From Lates calcarifer (taxonomy: Eukaryota > Chordata > Actinopteri > Centropomidae): a stretch of 64,000 nt of DNA. The position numbers and the translations under genes were made by a program. Position 1 is the stretch's first letter; every line of letters begins with the position of its first letter. Shown here piece after piece: positions 24,691-39,370 of this stretch. A model generated the notes under the pieces. The model saw only the letters and a list, made by a program, of their open reading frames with translations, made no database searches and was not told where the DNA came from. The stretch spans positions 10,512,510-10,576,509 of the forward strand of contig NC_066850.1 of NCBI RefSeq assembly GCF_001640805.2, read 5' to 3'.

Positions 24691-25540
24691 GTTAAAAAAA
24701 GCTACATAATGTAAGTCCAGTGTGAGGGAGTCAGTGAAGTCAGCAGCAGGCGGCAGGCAGGCATGAGGTATTGCCTCTGGTTCAGTGGGAAAACCTAACA
24801 AGGATAACAAGACTTTTCTTTATGAGTAATGTGCAAATATAAAAATGTTTTTCACCTCATGTTTCAGACAACAACTGTCTGGTAGAGAAAAATGGCTTAA
24901 ATTCAAAATGTCAAGGTGTGCCATTAAACCCTGCAGTGTTTTTCTCAAAGCGCTGTACAAAACACATTGTGCTGTCACCTGGAAACTGAAACGGTGTTGG
25001 GCTGCCTCTTGGACTTGTTGGATTTTGGGAGTTTTGGACAAGACTTGAGATTTATTTCAAGTTATGTGAAGTTGCTAGGGCCTGTGAAGCTGACTGTCAT
25101 GCTTTCATTTCAGCTGAAGGATCACATGCTCCTTGGTCATGTTGAACCTTTTCTGAAACTGGCTGGTATGTGGAGTTCCTACTCTGAAGATACAAGTTTT
25201 CCAGTTGGTATATTGATAGAATGGACAAATCTGCCAGGTCATGCTTGCGTTCACCTCCACTGGGGTTCAGTAAACACTGAGTAATGATTTGTTAGAGGGT
25301 TTGCAGTCCACTCGGTCCACTGAACTCATCTCACCAAACATCTAATAGTGGGACTGCTGATTTTTCCTCTGGAATAGATTTTTTTTTTTTAATTTTAATA
25401 GTTTGTCTTGTGGAAAGGGACACAAAATAACAAGCAATCTTCATACACTATGTAAACATGTTTTAAATGTATTTTTCATTTATAAATCTCCTATTGTGTA
25501 TAAGTGCTATTTTGCTTTTACTAGCATTATAGCTGTTGAA

Positions 25541-25800
25541 GAATAGTCCACTTATTTGCTGAGAAGATCAATATTTATCTTGTATCTCTTTGATATGAAG
25601 CTGGAGTCAGGACACAGTTAGCTTAGCATAGCATAAAGACTGGAAACAGGGTAACAGTTAGCCTTGCTCTGTCCACAATGAATAAATATGCTAACCAACA
25701 TGTGTAAAACCCAGATTAAACAAACAAGATATAACATTTTAATGTTTTTAGCTTTAGCCATAGCCTGGCTAACTGTTTTCCATTGGTTGTAGTTTTTATA
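25541..25800 (+). repeat. Teleost interspersed repeat, 'AGACTGGAAAC' family
   Basis: GCTGAGAAGATCAATATTTA, TATGAAGCTGGAGTCAGGAC, GTTAGCTTAGCATAGCATAA and AGACTGGAAACAGGG, then AGTTAGCCTTGCTCTGTCCA, form the best-preserved copy in the window. Confidence 0.75.
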
Positions 25801-28800
25801 CTAAGCTCTGTTATTTAACTCCGGTGCCATGGCACAATAGAAAACCTGACAATATGAATCACGGAGCTGAATAATGATGATGATATAATGTCAACTTTAT
25901 CTTGCTAACTAGCTCCCAGTAAGCAGTGAAAAGTGGGAGTTTAGCTTCAGTTAATTTAGATTCATTTATGCTTGGTGACATTAACATTTAGTATATAGCA
26001 CAACACAGCTAATAAGCTACATTAGCTCTACTATTTTAGACATCTCAGCTCTTAAACGTGGTAAGGTCAAAACAGTTTTCACACAGCATGAACTTGCAGG
26101 TCAAGATAAAACACAGTTCCAAAGAAATTTCAACATTTTAAATGCCGATCCAAGCCACCGAGCAAGATGTGTTTAGATAACATTATTTTTCAGCAGCTGT
26201 TAAAGTGCGTGCTATCTCTGACTATCAAAACACACATTTGTGTGTGGCAACCAACTCTGTATCTCACCTCTCAGAGAGACTGATTTCAAAACTTCCCAAA
26301 ACATTCAGCTACTTTTTGTCCCTGAACCATGGACTGAGGGAAGTCCTGTATTGTTGGTGTTGTTACAATCAAGAAGTCACATTTGTGTCGCTTCCTCTTG
26401 AATCATTTTCTATTCGCCAGGCTCATGTAAACATCAAAAAAGTGGTTGAGAAGTTGACTCATTATCACAGTAGCAGCTCTAAGCTTTAAAGCTGGATAAT
26501 ATCAAAGAGTAGCAGCTTTATTCTACAGATTCAAGCTGTGCGAGTTATATTAATTGCTTTGTTCTAGGCCCTGAGATTTTGTAGTTTTATATTTGTTTCT
26601 CTGCTTCTGTGCAAAAACCTAAACCTTTTTCTCAAATGATCTGTCCCCGTACAGACAGCTGTTGTGTGTATATTGCCCGTACAGCTCAGTATTCTCTCCA
26701 TTATTTATGACAACTTGCACGAGCAGCAGTATTTCTGTGGAGATGACTCAGGGGAGTTTGGTACGCCGCTTGGAGCTTTAAAGTGGGCTTGTCCCCGTGA
26801 CCCAGTCTCCGTCTTCATATGCCCGACAGCGATAGAGATGTGGGGAGCCCCGGAATAGAAAATGCAGGTCATATCTGTTTATCTGGGATTAGGCTGTTTC
26901 TCAAGTATACGTATATCTACTGCTGAGCTCATCCAATTGCCTCGGAGGTCACAGAAAGATGTGGTTGAGGTGACACAGAAATATGAGGTTATAAAACACG
27001 CCTGTAACGCCTCAGAGTCTCATGTTGCTTGTCATTTTTTTAAATCAGACGTTTGTGTCAGCATACCCTCTTCCCCTGCATCTTCACCTCCTCCTTTTTT
27101 CTTCATCTCCAAGGGGCCAGGCTGGCTTCTTTCTCACCTCTGATGTTTATTACACAAACAGCACCTAGGATCAAATATTCCTACTTTTTTTTTTCTATCT
27201 GAGGAAGCCAAGTGTTAGTGAGAGATAACATGTAGAGGGAGTGGGAGGTGGGGAAAGAGAGAGCTGCAGACTTGTTTATACGTCTTGATCTGACAGGATG
27301 AATAATTCAGCAAAGGGCTTCCTGGCACCCCAGAATTATATTAAAAGAATAGTTTGGGCAGCAGAAAAAATAAAAGTTGGGGGAGATGAGGTTGGGGCAA
27401 CGCCGGTTAAGATGGGAGGCCTTGATTACGGAGAGAACTGTGAATTATTCAAACCTGTTTCCTCCACCGAAAAAAACATAGAATGGCAAAATCTCCAGCA
27501 GAGGAAGCCATGGATGCCAATATGGTTTTAGTGATTAGAGGAGATTTCTCTGCTTCACTGTGGGACAGGAGCTGGATAGGGACCGACAGCTTCCTTTTTA
27601 CTCGAGGTTTGAGGAATTCCTGCTTCTTTTTTTTTTTTTCCCCTGCCATCAGCTATTCACACGTCTTCTTAAAGAATTTTAACTTTGCGTTTACTTTTTT
27701 AAGCTTTGCTATCCCTAGACATTTGCAGTGCCGAGCACAGTGCAGAAGGGCAAAACTGATGTTGTTTACTCTTGTTTTAAAAAAAACATGCATTCGTCCC
27801 AGTTTGGCAGTATAAATGCCTCGAACCCTGTTTATGTCGACCTCATCACCGTTAGAGATTATAAACTTAAAGCTGCCTTAAAGAGTATTTTTACATTAAT
27901 TATTAATTGAATGGCAACTTGCATGTGAAAGATGTCGCTCTTAGTCACAAACCCACAGAGAATTTTCACCCACCTCTGCAATTCCTCTCAGCTTAGCCTG
28001 GTATCACCAAATAGTGTATGAATAACACACCAATTTCCTTAAGTCATTTTGCGTGTTCACGTGTCATTTCATGCTTTATCGTTTCCCTACCTCATAACCC
28101 CTAACTCTAGCCCCTAATCCTTGTTAAAACAGTGTAAAATGACACACAGAAAGCTTAAAATGTGTAGACATGACATCTAAAATGTCCTGAAAGTGCAGTG
28201 CTATTTAAACACAATCCCATTAGATCATGTTATTCTTTTGAGCCTTTCAGCATCTTTTTTACTCACTTGTTTTTCTCGCCTGCAACAGTACTATTTTGGT
28301 TCACTCTCACTGCACTTATGGTGCCATTTCCACACACAACAGGCAGCTGGTTACAGTAAAAAAAATCTCCAAAAATCAGTTGTACTCTATTTGCCCAACA
28401 CCAAAAGGCAGACAGACAAATTATAGACTTAGCTGGTGAACGTCTGGTGCATTTAGCGGCCAGATATTTCCCTCAGGAGTTGGTAGAGGGCAACTTAAAT
28501 CAGGTATCCAGAAACACAACCTCAAATGAATGTTAATGTTGTTCCTCATCTGCTGAATGTATAATAAGGAACAGTTTTCTAACAAGTTTGTCTCCACTTT
28601 TCCCAAATGGGCAAAAAAGTCAGCTAATTTCATACCAAACACCTAACTGGAATCTTTGACACTAGGGTTCAGTTAAGGGCTCCCTGGAATCAAATTAGGT
28701 CACTGACCACGTCTAAAGGCTAAAGTGGCATCTCATCATAGCCTTCTCTTGGTTGCATCCCACTTCCTTGTTGATCTTTTGTGGATTTCCATTAAGTTTC

Positions 28801-28904
28801 TGTCTTTTGCAAACATGGACATAAGGGCGTACACCTTCAGTGAGTCTTCTCACACAGGAGCTGTGTGAAGAATGAAAAGGAGAGCTTCAAAGAGAAACAT
28901 CTAA

Positions 28905-29130
28905 AGCAGTGGTTCCCAACCTTTTTTATCTGATGTAACCCCACAGCTTTGTCAGATGAACTCAAGCCCCCCCCCCCAGCTGTCAGGTTCCAAATATGTT
29001 CTTATCAGTGGATTATAAACTGGATGTTACTTAACACTATTAATTATTATAAAACTGGATATTGTTACTCCATTTATCCGTCACTTTAAGATGGCAGTTT
29101 CAACTGTTTATATGGCTTTACACTCCAACC
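28905..29130 (-). repeat. Teleost 'gggaaccactg' repeat family, reverse orientation
   Basis: AGCAGTGGTTCCCAACCTTT then TTTATCTGATGTAACCCCAC is the reverse complement of the family terminus. A C11 run at 28967-28977 lies inside it. Confidence 0.65.
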
Positions 29131-29224
29131 AAGATGGTACAGTAGCATGAATAATATGTCAGCAAACATTATGAATACCTTCCAGGATAGAGTATTTGAA
29201 AATGTATGCAGATATCCCCGTATT

Positions 29225-29460
29225 TGGATGATTATCATGGCTGTGCCCCTGCCTTGAGTGAACCCCCGAGTCTGGTTCTGTCTGAGGTTTTTTTCCTGTT
29301 CAAAGGGAGATTTTCCTCTTCACTGTTGCCCAGTGCTTGCTCATTGTGGGAACTGTTGGGTTTCACTCTATAGTGTTGTACAGTCCTGACCTTACTCTGT
29401 TAAGTGCCTTAAGATAATATATGTTGTAATTTGGTGCTATACAAATAAAACTGAACTGAA
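29225..29460 (+). repeat. Teleost retroposon tail-type repeat
   Basis: GAGTCTGGTTCTGTCTGAGG, GGGAGATTTTCCTCTTCACT, CAGTGCTTGCTCATTGTGGG and the end TTTGGTGCTATACAAATAAA followed by ACTGAACTGAA match a very common fish repeat tail. A second, shorter copy is at 58540. Confidence 0.75.
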
Positions 29461-31407
29461 CAACTATAAACACTTCACCTGATTAATTCCATCCAGCACT
29501 TCATTCGAGCATACTTCACCTAACTGTCCTTATTCAAATCCTAATCCAAAATCTCTGTAAAACTTAAAAGAAGTGACACATAATAAAATATATTCAATTT
29601 GGGGTTTAGGCACAGACAATAAACCAGTTATTGCATACCATTCCCCATCTCATCTCTCTCCTTGTTTTTAACTGTCTCTGTGCTATTAACATGGTAATAA
29701 AGGCATGAAAACTCCACAAAACCACACTTCAAGCAAAAAATCTTTGTGTTGGAAACCCTGTAAGCTTTAACTTTGCAGATCAAAATGTAACTGTCAAGGA
29801 TAACTAACTAATGGGGCAATTTCAAGAGCATTTAAATTACTACATTTCAGTGTGAACCCACTCATAACTACACCTTTAAATGCAATGAAATAATGTCTCA
29901 AAAACGTTCCCTCTTTATTCACAGTATCCAGGTTTTTCATCTTCCAGCAAATCATCAAATCATTGCTTTCTGGGGAATCTGAACTCAGAAATACCACAAA
30001 GCTGCAGAGCAAAACCATCCATTTTTGTTCCAGCATCACATATTTCACAGGAAGGAATTCCATTTGAGACACACCCTAATACCAGCTGCTCCATCAATAC
30101 TGCTCAGTGGTTGAAGAGCAGTGGAAAAAGCTGTTATAATAATTATTGGAAGCTCTAAAAAAAAGCCGACCTCCCCGGAAAGGCTGTGGGAAGAAGAGGG
30201 AGCAGGACTCTGGCTGGGGAATACTGGAATTCTTGGGCTGGACACTGTGGGAAGAGGACATTGGTGGGAGAAATCTGGAGCTGGATAACTCCCTGCCCTC
30301 CTTCCCATGGAGGGAAAACTCCTAGAAAATGAGACTCGTGTGCATGCGTCCGCTGTGTGGGTCTTTTGTTTTATGTGCCAGCATCAAACACAGACAAATT
30401 GACTAAGTTCCTCCATGTTGTAATTACTGTTTGTTGAGAAACGGCATATCCCCTTGCGCCATGTCATTAGGATTAGCGCTCGGCGGGGTGTTGCTTTCCA
30501 TTCTCCTGTAGCAAAAAACCTCAATATCCCATCTGTCACAAGCCATTCTCTGCAGCTAAACAAAGCCTGGCTGCAGTAACAGCACCTAAATGGATTAATC
30601 CTCTCCAGCCAACATTATCTGCTGCACCTTGTTTGCAGTAGGGGAAAAAACAACACAGAACACACCTGTGATCACAAGAAGATGTTACGTCAAAGGAAAA
30701 TACACATCCTAGCGCTGCTTTTGTTCAAGGTCGAGCTTTAAATTTACAGCTTTGAAGTAACAAATGTGGCTCGCAGCCTAATTGGCTCAATCAGAGTTCA
30801 AGCTATGAAGTAGAAGTTGGGCGTAAAGCCAAGAGGAGATCGCTATCAAGCTACAAGAGGGCTCAAATTTCACCAAAGAGATAATTTACTTCACAGATGA
30901 TAAGCAATTCTGCTGAAATTACGCATTTCAAGTCATGTAATTTTAATGTTGAAAGAGGCCTTTGTGTAAAAGACCTGCTACACAGCACCAGAGACAAAAT
31001 AAATCAGCATCCCATTCATTAAAATGCTCACTTTGAGCTCATATTCATCATACCACCCTGAGATGTTTTCACCCAAAATAAAATGAAGATGTACAGTGTG
31101 TTATTAACCTGTAACTTTGTCTCCTTGTTTAATCATTTAAACAAATGTTTGCTCTCTGGCTGCTGCATATGAAATGAGCGTGGGTTTTTAAAATCCAGCT
31201 TAACAACTCTGCTTTGAATGTTTAACTGAAAGTGCTGATTTATGTTTTCCCCCGCTCTTCAACACTTTGTACAGTTTGTGCATTCCCCTGTCACTTCACA
31301 GAGCCAGTGATTAGTTTGACATCAGCATAAAGTGAGAGAAGCTGAAATGTGCTGCTGAGGAAAACTTTTGGTATTTTATGGATACATAAATCTCTCCCTG
31401 TGTTTGA

Positions 31408-31698
<291 letters not shown>

Positions 31699-33532
31699 TG
31701 AAAAATATTTGTGATAAAACATTCCAAGCTCAGGGTTAACTTTCTAGATTTAGATGATATGCAACCCTGTTATTCTGTGGTAACAGGTGGTTATATATAT
31801 ATTTGGGCACAAACAAACTTAAATTGTCAAAAGTACAAGTACTGAAGCTGTGAAATAATTGTAATGGAGTACAGTGTTTCTCTCTGAAATGAAGAGGAAT
31901 AGAGGTATAAAGAAGCATAAAATGAAAGTGAATGTACGTAGTTACATTCCACTGGATACTTCACAGTTTAACATCCTAATATCTTCATCCCAACGCCCTG
32001 ATGAAGGCAAGATTTAAAGTGTGATGTACTGGAGTGTTTTAATGTTGATGAACTTGGATGCAATAACATTCTCAGTTGTCCACAAGCATCTTCACACAAC
32101 GTTTAATTGCTCCCTGTGGCATTTAATGTACGCAAACAACATTTATTACCATTTGGAAGTCCTAACTGATCAGATGCAGTTAATATTCAGCTCAATTTTT
32201 TAGCTCCACGCTGCATCTTTTTAGTTTTTTGTGTTGTAGTTGCTATGTGCACATAAGGCGATCGTAGACTTGCATACCTGACCTGTATGCATTCTATTCA
32301 ACTTTTTAATATCTAGCAGCACATATGATCACATGATATGAACTGCTGCTTGCTTTCTCCTAAGATCCAGTATCAGCCAGTCATTAAAAACCTGATCTTA
32401 AACCTGCCTCTCTCTACATAATAAGCTGTTAATAGAGCTATTAACTTGGAGGAATTTTATTAATAACCTGTTCTTCAACTGTTGAGTTTAAAGGACACAT
32501 AATGATCAATTTAAATGCTGTTTTTGAAGCTTTTCTGCTCTGCTGAAATTGAATTCTATAAATTCTTGTGAGTTCTATTAAACTCAAAATGGCATTAAAA
32601 TAGTCTAATTTCAAGATATTAAATACTGACATAAAATATTATCAACGTAGAGCTGCAGTAATTGGCCCACAGACGCTAATGTTTGATGAACACCTTTACG
32701 TATAAAACCTGTAAATTCAGCATACAGCATATTATAAATGCAGGAGTAATTGTTATGCACATTAAACCTGATCTGCTCAAGGACTTATTTTCATGTTCAT
32801 TTGCCAGATAGCCCCATTAGTGTGAAGGAATGCACACTCCCCCATCCCTGTGGGCTGTTATGGTGGTCCGAGGCCACTGTCCGCTCAGCCTTTTCCTCAT
32901 CCATCTAACCCCCCCCCCTCCTCTACTCCACCAACACACTGCAGCCAGGAACTGTTCTATTACAGCTGTTCTAACACCTGTTTATGAGTCCCGCCTGGGG
33001 ACCTTTAAATCCAAGGTCACTGCCTCAGAGGCTTTTAACCTCAACTTGAAAGGAAGTGCTCCACCTTTAACTCTGACACCCCCGTGCTGCTGCCACCTCC
33101 ACCTTCATCTTCTCCTCGGTCACCTATTAGATCATCCCGTCCCCCCGAGACATTTGCACTGTGTGCGGCTGTGTGTTTGTGTCTGTGCACATTTGTCCTG
33201 GATGAACGTTCGACCCCATGGCACATTATAAACCAGTAATTCACTATGCTTCATTGATTCAGAGAAAGAATTTATAGTCTTTTCTTGTAAATGTTATCAC
33301 CATTGTGTGCGTTGTGTGGCAGTAGTGATTTAGCCTGTAGGAAGAAAGATGCTGTCCTTAACAATTGGATTTATACCTGTGGTATATAATAAAATAATCC
33401 TGTAACCACCACCACCACTACTACTACTTCTACAGTAAGAATAAAACCATCTGATTACCATCTGTAGCCAGAGCCAAAACACAATGTCAATGGTAGTAAT
33501 CAGCTAAACTTGCCATTATCATGTTGCTAGCA

Positions 33533-33600
33533 GTTGAGTTTTTGCTGTTGCCACATAGCCAATGTTAGCATTAACAGCTGTAAATCTCTGAAAACTCTGG
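33533..33600 (+). repeat. Interspersed repeat, 'GCTATATGTA' family, copy 3 (fragment)
   Basis: Short fragment with GAGTTTTTGCTGTTGCCACA, TAGCCAATGTTAGCATTAAC and AGCTGT, matching the 5' part of the family. Confidence 0.65.
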
Positions 33601-34937
33601 GACATTTGGGGACTCATGCTGGTGTTGTTCCCCTGTTAGCAGTAGAAGTAGTCAGAAAAAGCATCAGTTAATAAGTTGCCACTACCATAATTGTAATGGG
33701 ATTATTGTACTCCCATGAATCATTTTTTAATTACTTTATTTAAAAAAAAAGAAACAAAAGAAACAAATTCTGACAAACAACAAAAACCTCTTGTGTGTTT
33801 TATTAAGCCAGCAGATTTCTTGTCAGGTTGACAGCATAGGCAGGTTTTTCTGACCAGGACATATAACGTCCATCTCACTGTGATATTCTTATCTCTCCAT
33901 GAAGTAAATTCAAAATAATGAGAAGACCTCCACTTTTCCATACACCCAGTTTCCCATGACATACATAAGTTTATTAGTTTACTTTTTCCCAGTGCTTGTC
34001 TGTCTCCTGTTCTGCTCACAGAAGCTGTTTCCATCAACATATACAAACTTCATTAGTTTGTGGATAGGTTATTATATACATATTTTAAAAGCAACATGTA
34101 ACAGTTTTGATCAAATTCTGCACAAAAATAAGATGAGGCTTTTAGTAACACATGTAGAATCTTTTCCGTAATGGGAAATCAATTATTCTGAACATCTGCA
34201 GCATTAAATGCACCACTAAGACATACATTAAGGATAAAAGCACATTAAGTAAAGCATTCCTCTAATTGCTGGTGGAAATGCAAATATTCATTTTAAAGCA
34301 GCTCTCCTGTGTTTATGCTTGCTAATGTGAACATATCTGTCCAAAACATTAAAAACATTCTGTTCACGCACTTGAATCAGAAGACAGAAAAAACAGATAA
34401 ATAAAACAGCACCGGCTGCTGTTTGATTCCTGTTTAATGCACCGTGTGCTTGACTCCCTCCATCGTGCTGCCTCAGCTGGGCTTCCTCACCTCCAGGGTC
34501 GGCCAGTCAAACGCTGCCAGAGGTTGACATGTGGCTCATAATACAGTTGCTGCCAACTGCTCGCAGTCATTTAGGGGATTTCAGTGGATTCTCCCTCATG
34601 TTGCGTTATGTGAACAGATTGATCTGCAGTGTACAAATCACTGAATAACAGGAGTGTGAATCTGCTTATAAAGTGTATGATGATTGCATTAAGGGTGCTA
34701 CTTTTAGCATGTTCCACCATCTGCCTTTGCAAGAAACTTAAAGGAGTAGATTTGCTACAACTTTTGCTTCTCATTTCAGACTCTTCTTTCACTACAGACG
34801 AGTTATTTATCAAACAGGTGTCATCTGAAGTGCAGCTAGTAATCAGTTTCTATGATTTACGCATGCATTTAAAGTCTGGTGATATTCTGTATCTTTCTAA
34901 CTGTTAACAAATCCCATCAAAAGACCAAAATGAATGA

Positions 34938-35130
34938 AATGCTATATGTGAGTTTTTGCTATTGCTACAGAGCCAGTGTTAGCACTAACAGTTGTTAGCA
35001 AGAGCTTCAGCCATTGTTTACATGACAAGAGGATAGAATACATCCTCTGTGCAGCACTGCTTCTCCATCCTCTCATATTTGATTGAGGGCAGACTGGATG
35101 CTACAGTGACACACTACTGCAAAGTGGTAT
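34938..35130 (+). repeat. Interspersed repeat, 'GCTATATGTA' family, copy 4
   Basis: Begins ATGCTATATGTGAGTTTTTG, then CTATTGCTACAGAGCCAGTG and TTAGCACTAACAGTTGTTAG, followed by a more diverged 3' part. Matches the copies at 2596 and 63071. Confidence 0.65.
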
Positions 35131-35609
35131 TATAAGACAGTACAGACCAGGGATAGCTCATGCTAACTTAATTATTTCAAAAACAAAAAAAGAAAATGCT
35201 TTTTGGTGTAAAATGTGTGCAGATGCTAAAAATAAAAGACTACTTTCTGAACACTTTCTTGCACCAAACAAAGAGGGAACTTTGAGCAAACTGCTAATGC
35301 ACTGTGGTGATTTCACCCTTTTGATAAGACATTTACAAGTAAGCATTAGCCTGCAATTATCCTGGGCTTTTAGGCAGACATCAGACATGTCAACGACGCG
35401 TACATTCTCCGCAGGCTCTCCAGCATTCGGTTTGCATATTTTTATGTCCTTAAATAATAATAATAATAAAGAGACACTCAAATTAAATGTTTAGACATGG
35501 TAGCAACAAAACTCTAAGGATGTCAGTCTGTCAGACGGCTGGCCCACCTCTTTGTCCAGACTGAAATATCTCATACTTACAGATTCACATCCGTCTGACT
35601 TTTTTCTCA

Positions 35610-35725
35610 AGCACCACCAGCAGGCCATTTGAATACCAGGAAATTTGGTACAGATATTCACAGTGCCCACTGGATGAATGCTAATTAATTTTGTGATATC
35701 CTGATGTCCTATACAGTGTCATCAC
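35610..35725 (+). repeat. Teleost 'GATGGATTGCCATGAAATTT' repeat, fragment
   Basis: GGAAATTTGGTACAGATATT, CACAGTGCCCACTGGATGAA and TTTTGTGATATCCTGATGTC match the module in the 46055 copy. Confidence 0.6.
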
Positions 35726-38700
35726 CAAGTGCTGCTGTGGTCTATATGACATGTTTGTGAAGGCAACTTTCAAGTGAGATGCAGCACTGCCGCTTTCATG
35801 TCACTGCTGCAGATCTGGACCCTCTTAGCATTAGTGCTAGAGAGCAAGACAAGGACAGATCCCTCTCAAGGTTTGTGTTGCAAATTGATCCAGCAGAATC
35901 TGGGTCCAAGGACACCAGGTTTCCCGTTTTTGTACATTATAGGAATCAGATTCCTGTTAAAATATAAGAATAAGCAGATATATTAAGTGTATGTGAAGGC
36001 AGCGTGGCATTCAGTACATCATGCAGAGTAGACGCTGATAGAGGATGTCAGTCATCTCAGTGGCGGCCTGGTTGATTTACTATAATTACTCTAACGGTCA
36101 TAATTAGAAATAATGTGCTAATGATAGGTTAATATAAAAATGCCACACGCACCACCTTTAGTATCACAGACTTGGAACAAATCAATGACAGGAAGCAGGT
36201 GTGTCATGGTCAGACACTGTGCCCCCACGTAAGCCTTTAAAATCCTCATGGTATCAACACATTCAAATTGTTTAAATTAAAATCAATTTAACCCATTAGC
36301 TCAAAATGTGAACAATAAACAAGATCACTTGAAAGTAAAGCGGCCACACAGAGCCAGTTGTCAGGGCAATTTCACACCCGACTTGTTCTGTAATTAATGG
36401 ATAATAGAAGAGGCTGTTAAAGAGCAACATTCATCACTATATCCATAATTTCATTCTCTCGAGGTGGAGAAATAAGTCTTTTATTTCTGAGGTCACCATT
36501 ATCTCCCTGCTCATCTTATGCACTCATATTTCATGTCTTTGTCCAGGAGAGTAGATAGCCCATAGCAGATTTGGACAGTTGACGCTCCGGGTGTTTGCAC
36601 TTTTACTCATCTCTCATGACGCTCAGCCATGAGGAATAACTTTCTTTCTGTTTTCCTTCATGTGCCGGGTAATGTGTGGCATATAGGATCTATAGGCGCT
36701 GAACTGACATATTGTGACCAGGTGTGACAGAGAAAGGCCGTTCATCTGTCAACACAGCGACTGCCCTGTGGGTCAGAGAGCAGCCACTAGGCAAATAAAC
36801 GGCGTAATGTAATACAGTTGCAGGCCTCTAACAATGGGGCCCTCCATTCCTGAAGCTGGGTGTGCCTCCACCACACAGGATGGCAAATATTCAAACTATG
36901 AACTTTGTCAAAGCTCCAGTCCTTAAGATTTTTAGGCATATTTGATACTATTCACAGTTGGCATTTTTTACTCCATAAAATAGTTTTCATTGGTAGGCAG
37001 AGTCCACCATTTCTGTACTGGATTCAAAATGCTTTCAAATGTTCAGGATGTTCAGGAAATGGGGCGTACATATAATTTAGAATCATTTACCTTCATGTTG
37101 CTGCTAAATTGCATGCAGCATGAAATCACATTGATGATTGTAAATGACCAACTTCTTTTGTAGTTCAGTAAATGTTTAGCTGCACTGCATTTGAATACGC
37201 CACTTGTCCCTCTGTTGTATTTAGGTATGTGGTTTAATAGCATTTATTAAATTCAAAAGCCAGTATCAAACTGAAAAAGTAGCTGCTCAACAGGTGTTTG
37301 CTGTAGGATTTAACCTGCACTTCCTGTTACCATAGTAACCACAGGTATTAATTATCTAGGGGTGAAATCTAAACAGTCACAACTCATCAATTTGTCTCAT
37401 TTGCATTTTTTTCTTTTGAAAACATAATTATCACTTTTTGTTTTATGACGATGTGTTGACTTTAAAGATTCGGGCATCTCTGGCTACGTATTTTCCTCGG
37501 CTGACAATAGCCAGCTTGAAAAATGAGTCATCATGTCTTCTACTGTGCAAAGGCAGAGAGACGAAAAGCACTTATTCTTCAGGGCTGAGTTGGTTTCACA
37601 AATACAGGAATCCCTCTTCCCCCTGCAAAGCTGCAGGAGTTCTGTTCTGCTTTGAAAGGGTATGTAAAATTGCAGTGCGATGGGGATGTTACTTCTCTTT
37701 TTCCAGGAGGTGATTTCTTACTGAATACCTGACTAACTACAATTTTGGCTGTAGAGGATATGAACGTCTGCTTACACTTGTTTTAAGACATGCTTCAAAT
37801 TTTCACAACAGATGTTATTCTCATGATAAATTATAATTAAAAAACATAGCCTTCCTATTCTTTTTTAACAACCTACATTCCAATGAGGTTTCATTAATAT
37901 CACTGCTTTTTAGAGCTGTGACTCAAACTACTTCCCCATTGTCTCTGCTCCATTATCCCACACTCAGTATGTGAATATGGGATAATAGGATAGCTTCACA
38001 CATACACACGCCGAGGAGATTCACAGGGAGGTGTTACATTTCATCTTGAGACCGTCCTTTCTATTCTCATTTTTCATTACATTAGAGCTAAAATACTTCT
38101 CCCACTTCGCCATGCATCATCTTTCCTAATCTCATACACTCTGACCCATTTCTCAGCATGGATGATGGAAAAGGAGAAAGAAAAATGAGTCAGGTTTACT
38201 ATGTTTTCTATATTGATAAAAGCTCTTGAGAATCATTGCCTGGTCAGTAAATGGGACAATGTAGTCTGAGCTATAAGGTTGTATTTTTTACCCCTTTGAC
38301 CACTTCAGCTACTGATGATAATGTCATCATCGTGTCCTTTCCAGCATCTCTCTAATGGACATGTCAAAGCAAAAGGAGAAGGTTCCTGCTGTCATTCTTG
38401 TCCTCTTCACTCCACTTTCTCTGTCCTCTCAAAGGTCTGCAGTGCCATTCCCTTCCCCATGTCTGTCCTGTCTTAGAGTCATCATGATTTAAAAAAAAAA
38501 AACAAACAAATAAACTGTTGACTGAGCTTTAAAGATGAGGCCAGCTCACTCAGTCACTGGAACAGGGTGCGGCCATTTCCCTTATCTGTCTCCTAGCACC
38601 TTTAGGAGGACAGTGAGGGCATGCTGACACAAACAAACCCTGCTCACAATCCCTCCAGATGCACACAGCGTGCACACACAGACACACATATCTTCATCTA

Positions 38701-39299
38701 GCACAAAAGACACATGTTGGAAAATCTTGTACTCTGTTGCTGCATGCTGCAGTAATTACATGAGGCTAGGATTCATTATTGTATAATGGTTTAATGTCCC
38801 CTGGTACCTGCCACAGGATCCCGCTCGCTCATCGCAGCTCAGTGCTGCAAAGATTAAAATAGAGATTAAAGCGCTGCTAGAGGAAATAACTCAAGTATAT
38901 TTCAAAAGGAGGATGTAAGACCATATTACCAAGACCAAATTACTCAGATACAGGGAATGTTTCCCAGTTTGTATACTTGTCTTTCCAATATTTAATGACT
39001 GAAGTATCACAAGTACTGTTTTGGTCATTTCAAGGTCAAATGACATCTAGGTTAAAGCCAGGTGGAAAAGTATTTAGACTTAAATGTTATTTATTAGGTT
39101 TGTTCCAACAGCAGCTAATCATAATTATGACTTACTTCACATTTAACCATAGTTATATAATATAAATGCTGTAGAAAGAAAGATTATGTGTAATATTACT
39201 TCAAAATGAAAGACTTCAAGTGCAGCTAAAAGGCTTAGAGTCTTGGGTTTTATTATCATATAGTGAAGAGTTTAAACAAGTTGAAAAATAACTTTACAA

Positions 39300-39370
39300 A
39301 CTAAATAGAAAATGTTAGCACGCTAATGTGCTAAACTAAGATGGTAAACATTATAAACATCTTTTGACAT
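39300..39370 (+). repeat. Fragment with 'GTTAGCACGCTAATGTGCTAAACTAAGATGG'-type wording
   Basis: ATGTTAGCACGCTAATGTGC followed by TAAACTAAGATGGTAAACAT matches an internal part of the family at 41480. Confidence 0.6.

Noticed and set aside
24967..25284. 105-codon open frame
   Set aside because: No motif, no splice context, and an overlapping frame on the same strand.
32830..33231. 133-codon open frame in a C-rich block
   Set aside because: Proline and histidine runs come from C-homopolymers; no homology recognised, and the minus strand is also open.
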